A stretch of DNA of 64,000 bases from Azorinus chamasolen (GCA_963576725.1 OY755246.1:69225371-69289370), one strand, 5' to 3'. Counted from the first letter of the stretch, positions 43,030 to 56,134 are shown. Notes: generated by a model from the sequence alone, not told the origin. Numbers and translations are program-made.

Positions 43030-44395
43030 GAGGCCAAAATGACCACTTCAAACCAGATTTTGGTCAGCTCAAATCCAACAAGGCATAACTATCACTAAAG
43101 TTGATGAATACCCCCGCACAGCAGCTTTAATTGCAAATCCAAGTTTGTGACACAAACTACCCATGTAACAGGACCAAATGACAAAATTCTCAAAGTAACT
43201 TTCAAATTGAAGGAGGAGTTCATGACACAAACTCCCCATGTTTCATGCCAAATAACAAACAAAAGATGTTTGTAAAACATGTATATCCCCCAGACCCCCT
43301 AACCTTTGATCTAGTGACCTCAACTATAGAGGTCATCTGGTGGTCATGACTAATCACCACAGAAACTTCTAAGAAGATCCTAAGCCAAACCACTGATCAT
43401 TTATTGATCTGGAAACATTTCACAAGTTAAGGTCATGGTGACCCTGACCTTTGACCTAATGACCTCAACAACTATAGGGGTCATCTAGTGGTCAAGGCCA
43501 ACTACCACAGCAAGTTTTAAGATCCCGAACCAAACCATTGAGCAGTTATTAATCTGAAACCATTTCATCAGTTAAGCTCACGATGACCTTGATCTTTGAC
43601 CTAGTGACCTCAAAAACAATAGGGTTCATCTAGTTGTCATGACCAACCACCACAGCAAGTTTGAAGATCCTAAGCAGGAAATATGAGGTCAAAGTTCAAG
43701 GTCAAGGTCATATTGACCTAAAAATAGTATGCGACACTCCGCCATCCAAAGGTGAACTCACACACCATATTTGGTGATCCTAGCTGATTCCGTATAGGAG
43801 TTATGCTCCGCACAAGTTCTTCTTGTAAATGAAGCCAAAGGTCAAGACCTGTCAAGGTCACATAAACCTATAAATAGTATGCGACACTCCGCCATCCCAA
43901 GATGTACTTACACACCATATTTGGTGATCCTAGCCAAAGTAGTGTAGGAGATATGCTTCGGACAAGCAAAATCTGTTAATCCGGTTAAAAATATACATGA
44001 TTTTGACCTTTGACCTCTAAGTAGGACCTTGACCTTTCAGCTATTGACATGGTTTTTTCATGTAACACGCTGTACCGTCTACAGGAACATTTATGCCAAG
44101 TGATTTCACAATCCATCCATGGAGTTCTGAGTTACAGCCCGGACAAGACCAGACGGACGCACATATGGACAGACACATTTTTAAGTTCAAATGGGTATAA
44201 CTCCAATATTAGTGAAGCCAGAGTTATGGACCTTGTGCATGACACTTCCTCTTATCATGATCTTTCTATGTATGAAGTTTCAATCCAATGGCATAAGCCA
44301 TATAGGAGTTATCGTCCGGACAAAACTGGCAGTCGCCCGCCCGCCGTACATCACCATTTCAATAACCAGAGTTTTCCGTGGAAAACCTGGTAAAA
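43030..44395 (+). mobile_element. Composite of tandem-core element fragments
   Basis: gaccttgacctttgacc units at 43310-43660, units like those of 10826-12896 at 43680-43970 (aatagtatgcgacactccgc), then a further block at 43990-44395 ending in the hairpin gttttccgtggaaaac. Confidence 0.55.
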
Positions 44396-44478
44396 AAAGG
44401 TCTACAGTACCATGAATTGTTTGAAGGTACTGGGGTTCTTCCGGGGACAGCAAAGTTGCACCTAAAACCAGATGCTAC
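44396..44478 (+). pseudogene. Gypsy-type retrotransposon pol fragment, 5' part
   Basis: Translates to YHELFEGTGVLPGTAKLHLK, the sequence found just before the reverse transcriptase of Ty3/gypsy elements. It is cut at GATGCTAC by the insertion 44479-48774 and resumes at 48775. Confidence 0.7.
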
Positions 44479-44730
44479 GGGTGGTACTAAACAGAGACAA
44501 CAAGTGTCAACTAGAGACAACTAGAGACAACTAACTTAAAAATGCGTTTTAGGGTATTATTTATGTATTAAAAGCCAAATATAGTAGTATTATACCGTAA
44601 AACATTGAAAATTATCAGTTTGGATCCAAAATAATGTCTTCTATTGCATTTTGAACCCCTGTTGCACCCCAATTACACCAACTATACTCCGCCGAGTATA
44701 GCCGACTCAAGAGTCAACTGGAGTCAACAA
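44479..44730 (+). repeat. Left TIR of 4.3-kb element
   Basis: Matches the reverse complement of ~48530-48774. The outer 85 bp is almost identical, the inner part weaker (tattgcattttgaacccc against the partner gggttctaaatgcaat). Confidence 0.8.
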
Positions 44731-45546
44731 GGGATATACCTCTTATTAACTGTGTTAATGTGGAGAATTATATTATAATGATAAAAGAAGTTATTATTTT
44801 TATTATTTCTGTAGTTTTCATTTTGATCAGAACATGTAAAGTGAGATAGTTTATTAATTTTGATCGCTGTACACACGATAGCTGATTATGTGTTGACGTG
44901 TGATTTACAAAGTCGTGATAATCGCACATAAGCTACTACTGTTTGAGCATCGGTCCATTTGAGCACTATGTAGACCCAGATCAGTCATTTCACCGTCAAT
45001 ATGGGTTTTGATCAAGATATGTGGGGTTTGATCTGGCAAAGGAAAACACTTTTTTAGACGAATGCAGTGAATACAATGAAGACCCTGATCAGCCACCGAG
45101 TTGACAGTGTAGACCCAGAAATTCATATTTTGATTACGTTTTTATTGAACGCATCAGTCACACTAACGTACTCGTACATGTGCACAAGTTAGTGCGCCCA
45201 GGAATCGGGACGAGGACCCGGCGTTTTTTGAGCCCCGAATTTTGAATTTTGAAAACTTATGCCAATGTTCCAAAAAAATACTCAAAACTCCTCAAAATAA
45301 TTTCGATCAATTGTTACAAGATAACACTATTTACAGCTATTTACAAACATCCCTCATATATTAAAGTAATCTGTTAATCTGGCTAAATAATTTAAATGTT
45401 TGTTTAAAATACATTTAAAATCAGATTATAAACCAAAGAGACAAATTTGGTAATAGTGGATGGAAAGTCGGCAGTTTAAACGCCTAATTACTTTCTCCAA
45501 ACTTTATTCGATGGAGAATATATAACTATCATAATGTGAATAACAT

Positions 45547-45801
45547 TTAACCCTTTCCCTCATATAAACGTGTTTTCACGCTTCTGCAAACAGAGAAGCC
45601 CCAGATCAGATGGCTCCTCTAGGAGCCATCTGATCGGGGTCTGCTCTGTTTGCTTATGGAATTTTGAAAGAGCGATATGTTTCATTACTGTCTAAAATGG
45701 CTATAATGTTCCATGTTCCTTATTTCATTATAACTATTTTGTCCATGAATATTCAGTAGGTATTGAAATTTGGAATAAACTCTGAACAGAGAAAGGGTTA
45801 A
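45547..45801. mobile_element. Family A MITE, full length
   Basis: TTAACCCTTTCCCTC ... CAGAGAAAGGGTTAA with perfect centre gatggctcctctaggagccatc, nested in the 4.3-kb element. Confidence 0.88.
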
Positions 45802-48529
45802 ACGTTGAGATTGGCTCAGATCGTTTCAGAACCATGGCCTAAATCAGAGACATATAACGTCCTTTGTCAGCCATGCTTTTAAAACGGATAGCCAAATGTA
45901 ATAGTTTACGGCACATATCGTTAGTCTAAGTTATAGCTGACCATTTGAATTAACCATGGCAAAAAACGGATGACCGAATAATATAGTAATTGTTGAATTA
46001 ATAGTTAGCACCTGACCTATTTCGGTACTGTTAGTTGTAAAATATTAACATAACATGGTAGTGGCAAGAAAACGAAATTATTATGAGGAGTATAAAAAGA
46101 GTCCTTTTGATGCGGGTTGAAGGTTCGAGGTTTTGGAAATTTTGAAATTTGAAAGCCTCGCGAGCCTTTTTGGCCGTTGCTCGGGGTTAAGTTGTGTCCG
46201 AGTCTCATGAGAGACTCGATCTGAAGCCTGGCTGGAAAGTTCAAATTTTCCTGTATCATGTAGAGCCCCTCGAGTGTGGAATACATGCTGTTCAATATTC
46301 GGCATTAATCTTTTTGCCAGATATGGAACGTCACAGTCTGCGATGATTTCACTTTAAGCTCAGATATTTGGAGCTTAAAATACCATCAGATCCAGACAAT
46401 CTGTTAATAACCACAGAAACTTCAAGCTGGGCCAAATGTTCCGTAGGTTCTCAACAGCTTGTCTTTGAGGTGCTTTGCACATAGGACCCTAGTTGCTTTC
46501 ACATATACCCCGTCATTCCAAACAAAATCAGTGAATTTTACAGAGATTTCTTGGGACCTATCAGCACTGCGAGATAAAGACTTGCCAGGGGTAGAAGTGG
46601 GTTTTTTTTTGAAAGTCTCAGAAGCCTCAATGTCATCAATAATGATTGGATCACTAACTAAATTGTCAGGGATTAGTAGGTTTCCAAAAGGATCTTATTC
46701 CATTAACACCAGACAATAAAATTTGTACACTTTCTCTGGACCGAGAATTTCGGAATTTGAACGTGGTGTTCATAATTCTAATGTTAAAGTCGGCTGGGTC
46801 GTTAACGACAGGATAAACAGACTATCGGCCTGCCTGTTACGCATGATCCAAGCACAGGAATACGCAGACATCTGCGCACAGTTTCGTGGCTTCTGCGAAT
46901 GAGGGACTGACGTCTGGAATTTCTGTTTTTGAATATATGTATTATTCTTTATTATAGTCTCAATTACATACAATATAATAATACACAGAATATAAATATG
47001 TACATATCACACACATGTATGTAACCATTCTAAATTTAGAAATACTAGATACTTTAATATTTCTCTCACTTCATATATCTTATAGGCGAAAAACAAATAT
47101 CACCCCGATCAGAACGTTTTGGTAAAAAGTTAAACTGCATATCTCTTGACACACGTCGCTAGTTATCGGTGATCGATGATCCAATCATCGGATTAGCACC
47201 TCTGTTGATTATGTATTATGCTCAAGGCACGGTTAATCTTCAGCTGTCACTTGCCACGTGCCGCAATTAACATATCAATACTCAATCAAATATATACCGG
47301 TATGCAAACTGAAGCTGCTGAATCTGGGTCTACTCTGTTTGCAAAGGCGTATATATCTATGTGGGAAAGGGATAATTAACACTCGTTGATTTATTACAAA
47401 CAAACACGGCAGTTAATTTTGCTGGTCCATATCCATAGCCGTCGCAATTACTTAAAATTTTTTTAGAAGATTATTATTTGAAAAATTGTGAATACACGAT
47501 ATCCATTCATGCTATCAGACCGGGGAAATGCCTTATAGAGCAGTTATATGGTGTTTCGACTTGAATTAATAGCGTATTTCTATTTCGAACCTCAAGAGTC
47601 AACCTGTGTCCTAGAGAGGCTGGTTGTCACTGGCAACTCGTAAAAGCGTGTAAATATTCTGAGAAAAATAGATGACTGCTCAACAAGAGTGGTGATTTCT
47701 TTGATAAATAAGACACAGTTAATGGAAATCTGTGGTCAAATAATCTTTCAAGGACGATTGCAGTGAATGAACCCATCGATTTTTGAGCAGATTTCGGCCG
47801 GAGTTGGATACCTTTTACATATTATATAGAGCAGGGGTGTTCGCGAAAAAAAAAAATTCTCATTTTTTTTGATGGGTCAGAAAACTATCTTTTGGTATGT
47901 TTTAGATACTTATATGACATGTGATTAAAAATATGTATTTGTGATGGAGTTGTTGTTGAGACATAGCACCTGTGGATCAGATGGATCGGTTTTGGGTCTA
48001 CTCTGTTTGCAACACATTTAAATAAGGCAAAGGGTTAACTATTTCTGGAAATTGTGTATGTATGAATATGCACTTACTGAATGAATAAAGTTAAATTTAA
48101 CACCATTGTTATCATTTTGAAATCCGTTACTAGCCTATGCTAACTGAGTAGATCCAAATCAGGCAGCTGATTGATCAAGATACACTCTGTTTTTCATAAA
48201 ATTAAAATGTGCAGTTTTCTGTTGAAGCAGAGTACCAGATTAACTGAATCGTTTATATATAGCATACGCCAGCAAAAATCAATCAGAAATAGTAGGGAAA
48301 CAACTTGTGAAAAAGTGGTTTGGCAAGCTATGTGCGAAAGTGCGAATGTCATGACTATCTAAATATCACGCCAACACAATTTCTAATTTAGAACACGGTT
48401 GGAAAATATCCCATTTTAAACGTTTACATCGCATATTTTTACATTAAAAAATTATTATAGTCATTTAGAATGACTTTACCAACTAATATTGAGAATAACC
48501 CTACTATATTAACCACAGTAACCCGATAT
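45802..48529. other. Body of 4.3-kb element, no recognised gene
   Basis: Frames at 46017-46305 (minus) and 46459-46719 (plus) reach 75-92 codons but show no known motif. Degenerate family A MITE pieces occur at 47320-47372, 47960-48037 and 48135-48190. Confidence 0.5.
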
Positions 48530-48774
48530 TGATCGAGTTGGCTTTGTTGACTCTGGGTTGGCCGGTGTCGGTGTCTTTCCGTTGCTATAATTCGGGTTCT
48601 AAATGCAATCTAAGGCAATATTTCGAACATTTAAAATATTTTTATTCATTTATTGCAGTATAATATTACATTATATGGCTGTTTATATATAAATAATGCC
48701 CTAAAACGCTTTTTTAAGTTAGTTGTCTCTAGTTGTCTCTAGTTGACACTTGTTGTCTCTGTTTAGTACCACCG
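48530..48774 (-). repeat. Right TIR of 4.3-kb element
   Basis: Ends ...gtctctgtttagtaccaccg next to GATGCTAC. It is the reverse complement of the left TIR. Confidence 0.8.
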
Positions 48775-48990
48775 GATGCTACACCTGTAGTAAACCCACC
48801 CAGACGAGGGCCTGAAGCATTGAAAGCCGACTTAAGGATGAGCTTCAGCGTATGAAAGACTGTGACATAATCACAAAAGTGGACGAACTGACAGACTGTG
48901 TGAACTCTCTTGTAGTAGGAGAGAAACCCAAAACTGGTCAATTACGACTATGTCTAGATCCAAAAGCCTTGAATCAAAACAGTTGCAGCT
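48775..48990 (+). pseudogene. Gypsy-type reverse transcriptase fragment, 3' part
   Basis: Continues the fossil pol: VVNPPRRGPEALKADL, then after a frameshift near 48833 the residues RMKDCDIITKVDELTDCVNS and GQLRLCLDPKALNQN. These are the conserved N-terminal RT blocks (I..V.E.T.WVNS, R.CLDP..LN) with Trp changed to Cys. No RNase H or integrase part follows, so it is a truncated relic. Confidence 0.78.
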
Positions 48991-49914
48991 TGGTGGATTG
49001 TATTAAACCGCTCCAAAACACTCCCCCATATGAAGCTATATGCCAATAACAACAATCGTGAAAGGTAGAAATCTGATTTAAATTGGCACAACTTCTGACC
49101 ACGGTATGTATCGACTTCCATTCCGTAATGACCTACTGCAATTATTAGTCTAATATGCAGCGTCCGTCGGAAGCATGCCGTCTTCACTACTCAAGACATT
49201 GTGATTTGTGAACAAAACAGATTTCCAATAACGTAAGAAATGCTGTGCAAAATATTATCTTCAAACTTTGCTAAAATAATTGGGCATATCATCGGGGCGA
49301 GATGTGGGGCATGTCAGAGATTAGTTTACCCTTTGACAAGTTGTTTATTTGATGATAATCTGTTATTCCTTTCAATGTGGCGCCATATTTAAATGGCCAT
49401 TCTAAAACATGGACCGCAAGATGATCCCGCAAGGTCCCGCGGTTGAAAAATCATTCAATCATAAATCAGTTCTAGTAACTTGAAAAATCAAACATCAAAT
49501 GTCAAATATGTAGATAATAAAGAAAGTTAAGAAAGTGGGTGGTCTGGTATTTCTATAGAACATACATTTTTTTTAAAAATTATTCTCTTACCCAACGGGT
49601 AATTTTTAATGAAGATTATAGAGAAGAAAGTAAACCTCTGCAATTTCCACGTGTATGTACATACTGTGATACTTTTTTTACACATACTCTTACTCTATGT
49701 GATATTGTCTTTGTGCATGTTCATACTTTTTATTTGATTTTCTTCTCTTGTTCATCAGAATAAAAACTCACCAGGACTTATGTTACGAATATCGAACCAT
49801 AAATTTAATAGACTTAATTGTCTTACATATCTTTGTTATGTCTTTATGAAATAATTCCTTCTGATCTGAATAATATAAACTAAATCTGGGTAGAGACATA
49901 TCTGGGTCTCGCAG
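48991..49914. other. Intergenic sequence, nothing recognised
   Basis: AT-rich sequence without clear repeats or coding frames. Confidence 0.4.
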
Positions 49915-49931
49915 ACAGGTGACAGCTTAAT

Positions 49932-50436
49932 TAAAGAGGAAGTCCCTACAATGATCGCATATTATCAATAATATATCATAACACTTGATATTTGGTATGC
50001 TCTATCATTATTATGAAGGTTCCCAATTTGAACTTATATCGAAAAATGCCCCTGTAATACAAATAAACTGATTTCATCAATACTGATAATTTTTGTTCTA
50101 CAACACAATATTATCGGCCTTTTCCGTTAAGTTCTTCAGCGTTTTGCCGATGATCACCCTATCCCTCCATTGTTTACGTAATAGCTTTCTCGGAAGTGGT
50201 CGGAGAATCGCGAATAGGGCGAACAGTTAGGAAACTAAAACCCAACCCGAATAAAACTGAAACATTGGGGAGTAAAACCGGGATCGGCGATATCAAACAC
50301 ATGGATGTTTTGTCATTATAAACAGTAATTGGATGGAACTTTTTGCGATATACTACTTTTCAGCATATAAACAAACAAGTTTTGTATATTTTAAGTGTTT
50401 ATTAACCGTGTCAAATGTAGGGACATCCCCTTTAAT
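49932..50436. mobile_element. 505-bp element with inverted ends and 17-bp direct repeats
   Basis: ACAGGTGACAGCTTAAT occurs at 49915-49931 and 50437-50453. The insert begins TAAAGAGGAAGTCCCTACA and ends TGTAGGGACATCCCCTTTA (two mismatches when inverted). It has split a 'cttaatgcagg' foldback MITE. The body has no long frame. Confidence 0.7.
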
Positions 50437-50737
50437 ACAGGTGACAGCTTAATGCATGTCAAAAATAATACAGAAAGCTCCAATAGGAACTTGAAAATCT
50501 GCATTACTTTAGCTCAACGTTAATTAAGCAACCAAATGTTCTTTAATATGTCTATCTTTATTCAATCAATTGTTTCTCAATACAGATTCTACTGTATACC
50601 AGCATGTCATCAGGATCCAAACTGTTTGGCACTTGGTCAATGGTTTAATTATCAATTAAATACTTGAATGAATCAGAAGAACATGTATATAAAACTTACT
50701 CCACACAGAATTGCTTTAATTAGCATAATAAATGGAT

Positions 50738-51280
50738 TTAACCCTTTCCATCATATATAAACGCCTTGTCACGCATTTGTAAACAGAGTAGACCCAGATC
50801 AGACAGTTCCTATAGGAGCTGTCTGATCAGGGTCTGCTCTTATTGCTTATGAAATTATATAGATCTGAATCTGCAGTTTCTATCAAAGCAAAAATATGCC
50901 ATGCAAATTTCAATTATAAAAAATCAGCTAATAAACATTCATGTTGTTGTTATTTCTTGCATGAATATTGAACAGGTTTAACCCTTTGAACACTGAATAT
51001 TCAAAGCGGAATGTTATATCATTGCTTAACCCTTTCCCTGATATAAACGTGTTTTCACGCATTTGCAAACAGAGAAGACCCAGATCAGACGGCTCCTAGA
51101 GGAGCCGTCTGATCAGGGTCTGCTCTGTTTGCTAACAGAATTTGATAGATCTGTTTCTTTACTTTCTAAAATGTCTACAATGTTCCACCTTCCATATTTC
51201 TTTATAACTATATTGTTAGTGAATATTCAGTAGGTATTGAAATTTGGCCTAAATACAGAACAGGGAAAGCCTTGAGTTTT
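50738..51280. mobile_element. Two family A MITEs
   Basis: Copy 1 at 50738-50980 (TTAACCCTTTCCATC ... gaacaggtttaa). Copy 2 at 51026-51275 (TTAACCCTTTCCCTG ... acagggaaag, right terminus eroded), with perfect centre cggctcctagaggagccg. Confidence 0.82.
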
Positions 51281-52654
51281 ATAATGTAAACTTTCCTAAG
51301 GAACATTGGATTAGACAAAAACAGTAAGATCAGGTCTACATGTATATAATTTCAGAAACAAACTGAGCAGACCCTGATCAGAGCTACTCCAACAGGAGCC
51401 ATTTGGTCTCGATATATATTCTGTTTGCAAAGGCACAAAAAACATTTCTATGAGAGAAAGGGATCAAAGAAGTAATATGGTAGACCATGGAGGGATGCAA
51501 CAGTACCACAAAGACTCTGTATGTTTAAAAGTCTATTTTTCCAACTGGCACATGTGATTAAGAAATAGTTTACATAAACAATGTCAAACCAACAGAAAAA
51601 CACTCTTCTGCAGGTGTAAATATTGTCAGATTATGTGAAAATTGTCCAAAATCACATCTGCAAAGAGTCAGAGTAGACCCAGATCAGACAGTTCCTATAG
51701 GAGCCATCTGATCAGGGTCTGCTCTGTTTGCCAATGGAATTTGACAGATCTGCTTTTTTACTTTGTAAAATAGCAACAATGTTCCACCTTTCATTATAAC
51801 TAGTTTGTCTATGAATATTCAGTTGGTATTGGAATTTGGAAGAAACACAGAACAGGGAAAGAGGTGCAACTCAATTGTCTTGTGCATTATGACTGGCAAT
51901 CAAATACATGTATGGTCACTAGTATGCCCATTAAACTATATTGTGTGCGTCTAGCATCCTTTTTTCCAATTTATCATATTACCATGGACACAGGCAAGCA
52001 TTGTAGAACCAGACATACAGCCCGTTTTATTAAAGATCATACAACTGAACAATGGAAGATTGCAACTGGAAGTTGCGATCTTTGTATGTCAAAACTTAAA
52101 AACTTATAGGAACTTGCATACTAAAATGTGCAATAATTTAGACTATGCTAGTAGTAATTAATGATTGATAAAGAATTCTTGCAGAAACACCCCTCAAATA
52201 AAGTCAACCCATTGCTGCATATGCTATTTTAGATCCAGCCTTTGAACAAGAGGGCCATTGGCCCTATATTGCTCACCTGAGTTACAGTAATATATTTTCA
52301 GCAGACAACATTTCTAGCAGATGACAGAAACTTAGTGTTAACTCTTTCACTGCTGAGCCAACTTGAACTAAAATTGACACACAGTTTGGATATAGATCTA
52401 ATACCAAGTAACTGTCTGACCAAGATATCTAAACTGTTTACAACTTGTGAGAATTTTGCCTTAGGTCAAAATGCCTAAAACTGATCTTGTAGAAATTAAA
52501 ATGACGACAAATCTGAAGCAGCGACATTACATATCTATATGAAAGAGCTTGTTATAGAGTATGCAGTGACCTGGAGAGATTTTAGCATGATGTAACAGTT
52601 ACCCTAAGAGCACTATACTGGTCAGTGCTGTAACCTTATGTAAAGAAGTCTATT
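51281..52654. other. Intergenic with MITE and HINE fragments
   Basis: Family A MITE pieces at 51360-51465 and 51655-51865. A short GGGCC-family left end at 52247-52300 (aacaagagggccattggccc ... gctcacctgag). Confidence 0.5.
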
Positions 52655-52895
52655 TTAACCCTTTCCCTCATATAAACGTGTTTTCACATATCTGCAAACA
52701 GAGTAGACCCAGATCAGAGGACTCCTATAGGATCAGGGTCTGCTCTGTTTGCTAATGGAATTTGATAGATCTGTTTCTATGCCTTCTAAAATGGCTACAC
52801 TGATCCACCTTCCATATTTCATTATAAATATTTTGTCCATAACTATGCAGGAGGTATTGGAATTTGTAATAAACATAGAACAGGGAAAGGGTTAA
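52655..52895. mobile_element. Family A MITE, full length
   Basis: TTAACCCTTTCCCTC ... AGGGAAAGGGTTAA. One arm of the central palindrome is lost. It is followed by a small foldback at 52903-52960 (cagtgatctcccctt ... aagggagatcactg). Confidence 0.85.
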
Positions 52896-53369
52896 CCTTC
52901 AATGCAGTGATCTCCCCTTGTTCCCTAATCGCTATGCTGATGAGACAAGGGAGATCACTGTGAGGAAATTGGTTGGATAGCTAGCTCTGAATAAGGGGAA
53001 ACCTTTTAACTGTAGTTTCTGATGTTAAGAAGTCTAAAGCCCCAGGGTGGGGCCATTTTTGTAACAATCCAAAACAAAATCACATGAATGCCCCAGATGT
53101 TCCCATAAGTAGCCCCTTTAAAAGGCATTTAACAAAAAACAAACAAACTCAATATATAATATTTGGATTCATTCAATAAGATGTATGATGACAACAATTA
53201 GTAAATGTTCCACGTTTATCATGCAACACTTACACAACTCAATCAATGAGTTAAGCACAATATATAACTGACAAAATAAGACTTGAATATACATGTACAC
53301 GTATAACAATTATGAAGAAACATATATGTCTGTAATGTAAACATACATTTTTGTAAATCCAATGTACTG

Positions 53370-53865
53370 TTAACCATTGCCTTCATATAAACAACTTTTC
53401 ATGCATTTGCAAACAGAGAAGACCCAGATAAGATATCTCCTATCCCTTTCCCTGATACAAACGTGTTTTCACGCATCAGCAAACAGAGTAGACCCAGATC
53501 AGACAACTCCTATAGGAGCTGTCTGATCAGGGTCTGCTCTGTTTGCTAATGGAATTTGAAAGATCTTTTTCTTTTCTTTCTAAAATGGCTACAATGTTCC
53601 ACCTTGCATATTTCTTTATAACTATTTTGTTCATGAATATTCAGTACGTATTGAAATTTGAAATAAACATAGAACAGGGAAAGGGCTATAGGAGCCATCT
53701 GATCAGCATCTGCTCGGTTTGCTAATGGAATTTGATAGATCAGTTTCTCTTGTTTCTAAAATAGCTACAATGTTCCACCTTCCCTATATCATTATAACTA
53801 TTTTGTCCATGAATATTCAGTAGGTATTGAAATTTGGACTAAATATAGAACAGGGAAAGGGTTAC
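53370..53865. mobile_element. Nested family A MITEs
   Basis: A left part (53370-53443) is followed by a complete copy (53445-53685, cctttccctgatac ... cagggaaaggg) and then by the right part resuming at ggctataggagccatctg (53685-53865). This is one MITE inserted in the centre of another. Confidence 0.72.
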
Positions 53866-53955
53866 CCTTTACTTAATATTCATGTACGAAATAATGACAT
53901 CATGGATATTAATTACAGTGTACATGCAGTTATATATTTGGCCATGGCAGAAAGT

Positions 53956-54185
53956 TTAACCCTGTCCTCCATAAATACGCCTTTCTACGCCACTGTAAAA
54001 GTCACTTTATGAAACCATTGAGATAAAAAGAGCATTTGCTCCTATAGCAGCAAATGCTCTATTTATCACAATGGTTACAAAACTACACAATTCTAAACTT
54101 TTCCTTTTCTCTAGTAAATGTTCCTTTTCGATAGATTGATTCAAAGAGATTGTGTCTAAAAATAGCCTATGGGGGAAATGGTTAA
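53956..54185. mobile_element. Family B MITE, full length
   Basis: TTAACCCTGTCC ... ggggaaatggTTAA with core ataaaaagagcatttgctcc / gcaaatgctctatttatcac. Confidence 0.85.
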
Positions 54186-54533
54186 CAAGAAAATAAATCA
54201 GACACTACAGGAAAAAGAAAAGGCTAATTCCTTTGCAAACAGAATAGATCCAGATAAGACAGCTCCGGTATAAGTCATCCGATCAAGAGGCATCTGAGTC
54301 ACCTGCAGGGATTAACTATAGAGTCCATTCAGTAAAGACAAAGATATTTGAGGATTTTGAAAGATAGGCAATGCAGACCCTGATCAGAGGGCTCCTCTAG
54401 GGTTCCCCTGATCTGTCTGCACTGTTTGCAAATGTCAGTGCACTCATTTTGAGTATATGAATGTTTTAAGATCCTCTTCTTGATCAGAGTCTATCATAAT
54501 TCCAATGGAAGCGTCATGCATTTGGCCTTCTTT

Positions 54534-54778
54534 TTAATCCTTTCCCTCATATAAACGTGTTTTCACACATCAACAAATAGAGTAGACCTAGTTTAGATGG
54601 CTCCTATTGGAGGTGTCTGATCAGGGGCTGCTCTGTTTGCTAATGTTATTTGATAGTTCTGATTCTATACTTTCTAAAATGGCTACTATGTTCCACCTTC
54701 CATATTTCAACTATTTTGTTAATGAATATTCAGTAGGTATTGAAATTTATAATAAAAATAGAACTGGGAAAGGGTTAA
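54534..54778. mobile_element. Family A MITE, full length
   Basis: TTAATCCTTTCCCTC ... CTGGGAAAGGGTTAA. The central palindrome is diverged. Confidence 0.82.
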
Positions 54779-55165
54779 AACAAGTTTTTGACATTCCTTG
54801 TTGCACCATCACATGCACAGACTTGCATCCCATCGACATTACTGAGCATATTATCATCTGCAAATATTGTTGTATTTTCCAATTTTCAATCAACTTTTTT
54901 CATACCCTTCCACAAATAACATCTGTACATCAAACTGTTTGGATTCTACTGAGAAGATCCAATTGTTGGAACTAATTAGAATCAACTCAGAGGCAATTCT
55001 AATACCGTAAGTACTAATAAGATGCTTTGTTTTGCTGAGAAATGACCTATATTTGCTACATAGGTCTCTTACTTGCAGCTCTGATGCAACCTGTTTGCTA
55101 TGCAGTTTGAATAATAGCTTGCAAAAAGGTTTAACCCATTTATTCCCACATTAGATGATTTCTCC

Positions 55166-55455
55166 TTAACCCTTTCCCTCATATAAACATATTTTCACGC
55201 ATCTGCAAACAGAGTAGACCCAGATCAGACGGCTCCTAGAGGAGCCTGTTCTATGTTTATTACAGATTTCAATAAAATACAGAAAATAGTTATAATGAAA
55301 TGTGGAAGGTGGAACATTTTAACCATTTTAGGAACAAAAGAAACATCTATCAAATTCCATTAGTAAACAGAGCAGACCTTGATAGGAGCCGTCCAATCTG
55401 GGTCTACTCTGTTTGCAGATGCGTGAAAACACATTTATATGAGGGAAAGGGTTAA
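55166..55455. mobile_element. Rearranged family A MITE
   Basis: The left half reaches cggctcctagaggagcc, then jumps to the inverted right part (tgttctatgtttattac ... ) and closes with tatgagggaaagggTTAA, so both outer arms are the same end in inverted order. Confidence 0.72.
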
Positions 55456-55593
55456 GGAGAAACCCGTCCAGATCTCACTTTCATGAAGAGGGGGCAGAGC
55501 AAACAAAACATTTGCTAATATAAGCCATTGAAATGGATGGGTTCAGCAGACAGAGGAGTCCTCTGGGTCTTCACTGTTCGCCTATGTCCTTTT

Positions 55594-56048
55594 TTAACCC
55601 TTTCCTCCATAAATACGCCTTTCTACGCCTCTGTAAATGTCAGTTTATGAAACTTTTGTGATAAATAGAGCATTTGCTCCTACGGAGCAAATGCTCTATT
55701 TATCACAATGGTTTCAGAACTACAAAATTCTAAAATTTTCCTTTTCTGTATTTAAACCCATTACCTCATAGGCTATTTTTAGACCCAACCTCTTTGCACA
55801 AATCTACCAAAAAGGAGCATTTACTAGAGAAAAGGAAAAACTTAGAATTGTAAAGTATTGAAACCATTATGATAAATAGAGCATTTGCTCCAAAAGAGCA
55901 AATGATTTATTTATCACAATGGTTTCAAAAAAGGACTTTTACAGAGGCATCAAAAGGTGTCACTATGATGGAATGGGTTAATGCTCCTTTTCGGTAGATT
56001 TATTCAAAGAGGTTGGATCTAAAAATAGCCCAGGAGGGAATGGGTTAA
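55594..56048. mobile_element. Family B MITE with second family B copy nested inside
   Basis: The outer copy (55594-55751 and 55982-56048) is interrupted at ttttctgtatttaa by an inner copy (55752-55981). The outer arm resumes with tgctccttttcggtagattt. It lies 87 bp downstream of the FLAD1 stop. Confidence 0.8.
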
Positions 56049-56134
56049 GATACACTAGGCACTAATGGATTAATCTCCATACACCATGAAAGACTTCTGT
56101 TAAACAGTTTCTGACGCTTAGAACTAGACTGACA

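Larger units (their letters stand above)
44479..48774. mobile_element. 4.3-kb DNA transposon, long TIRs, 8-bp target duplication
   Basis: An 8-bp duplication GATGCTAC (44471-44478 and 48775-48782) flanks inverted repeats that begin (G/C)GGTGGTACTAAACAGAG and extend ~170-250 bp. They contain tandem TAGAGACAACTAGAGACAAC and gagtcaac motifs. The interrupted gypsy frame resumes exactly across one copy of the 8-mer. No transposase frame was found in the body, which also hosts a family A MITE (45547-45801). Superfamily not assigned; 8-bp duplications fit hAT, P or Zisupton groups. Confidence 0.82.
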
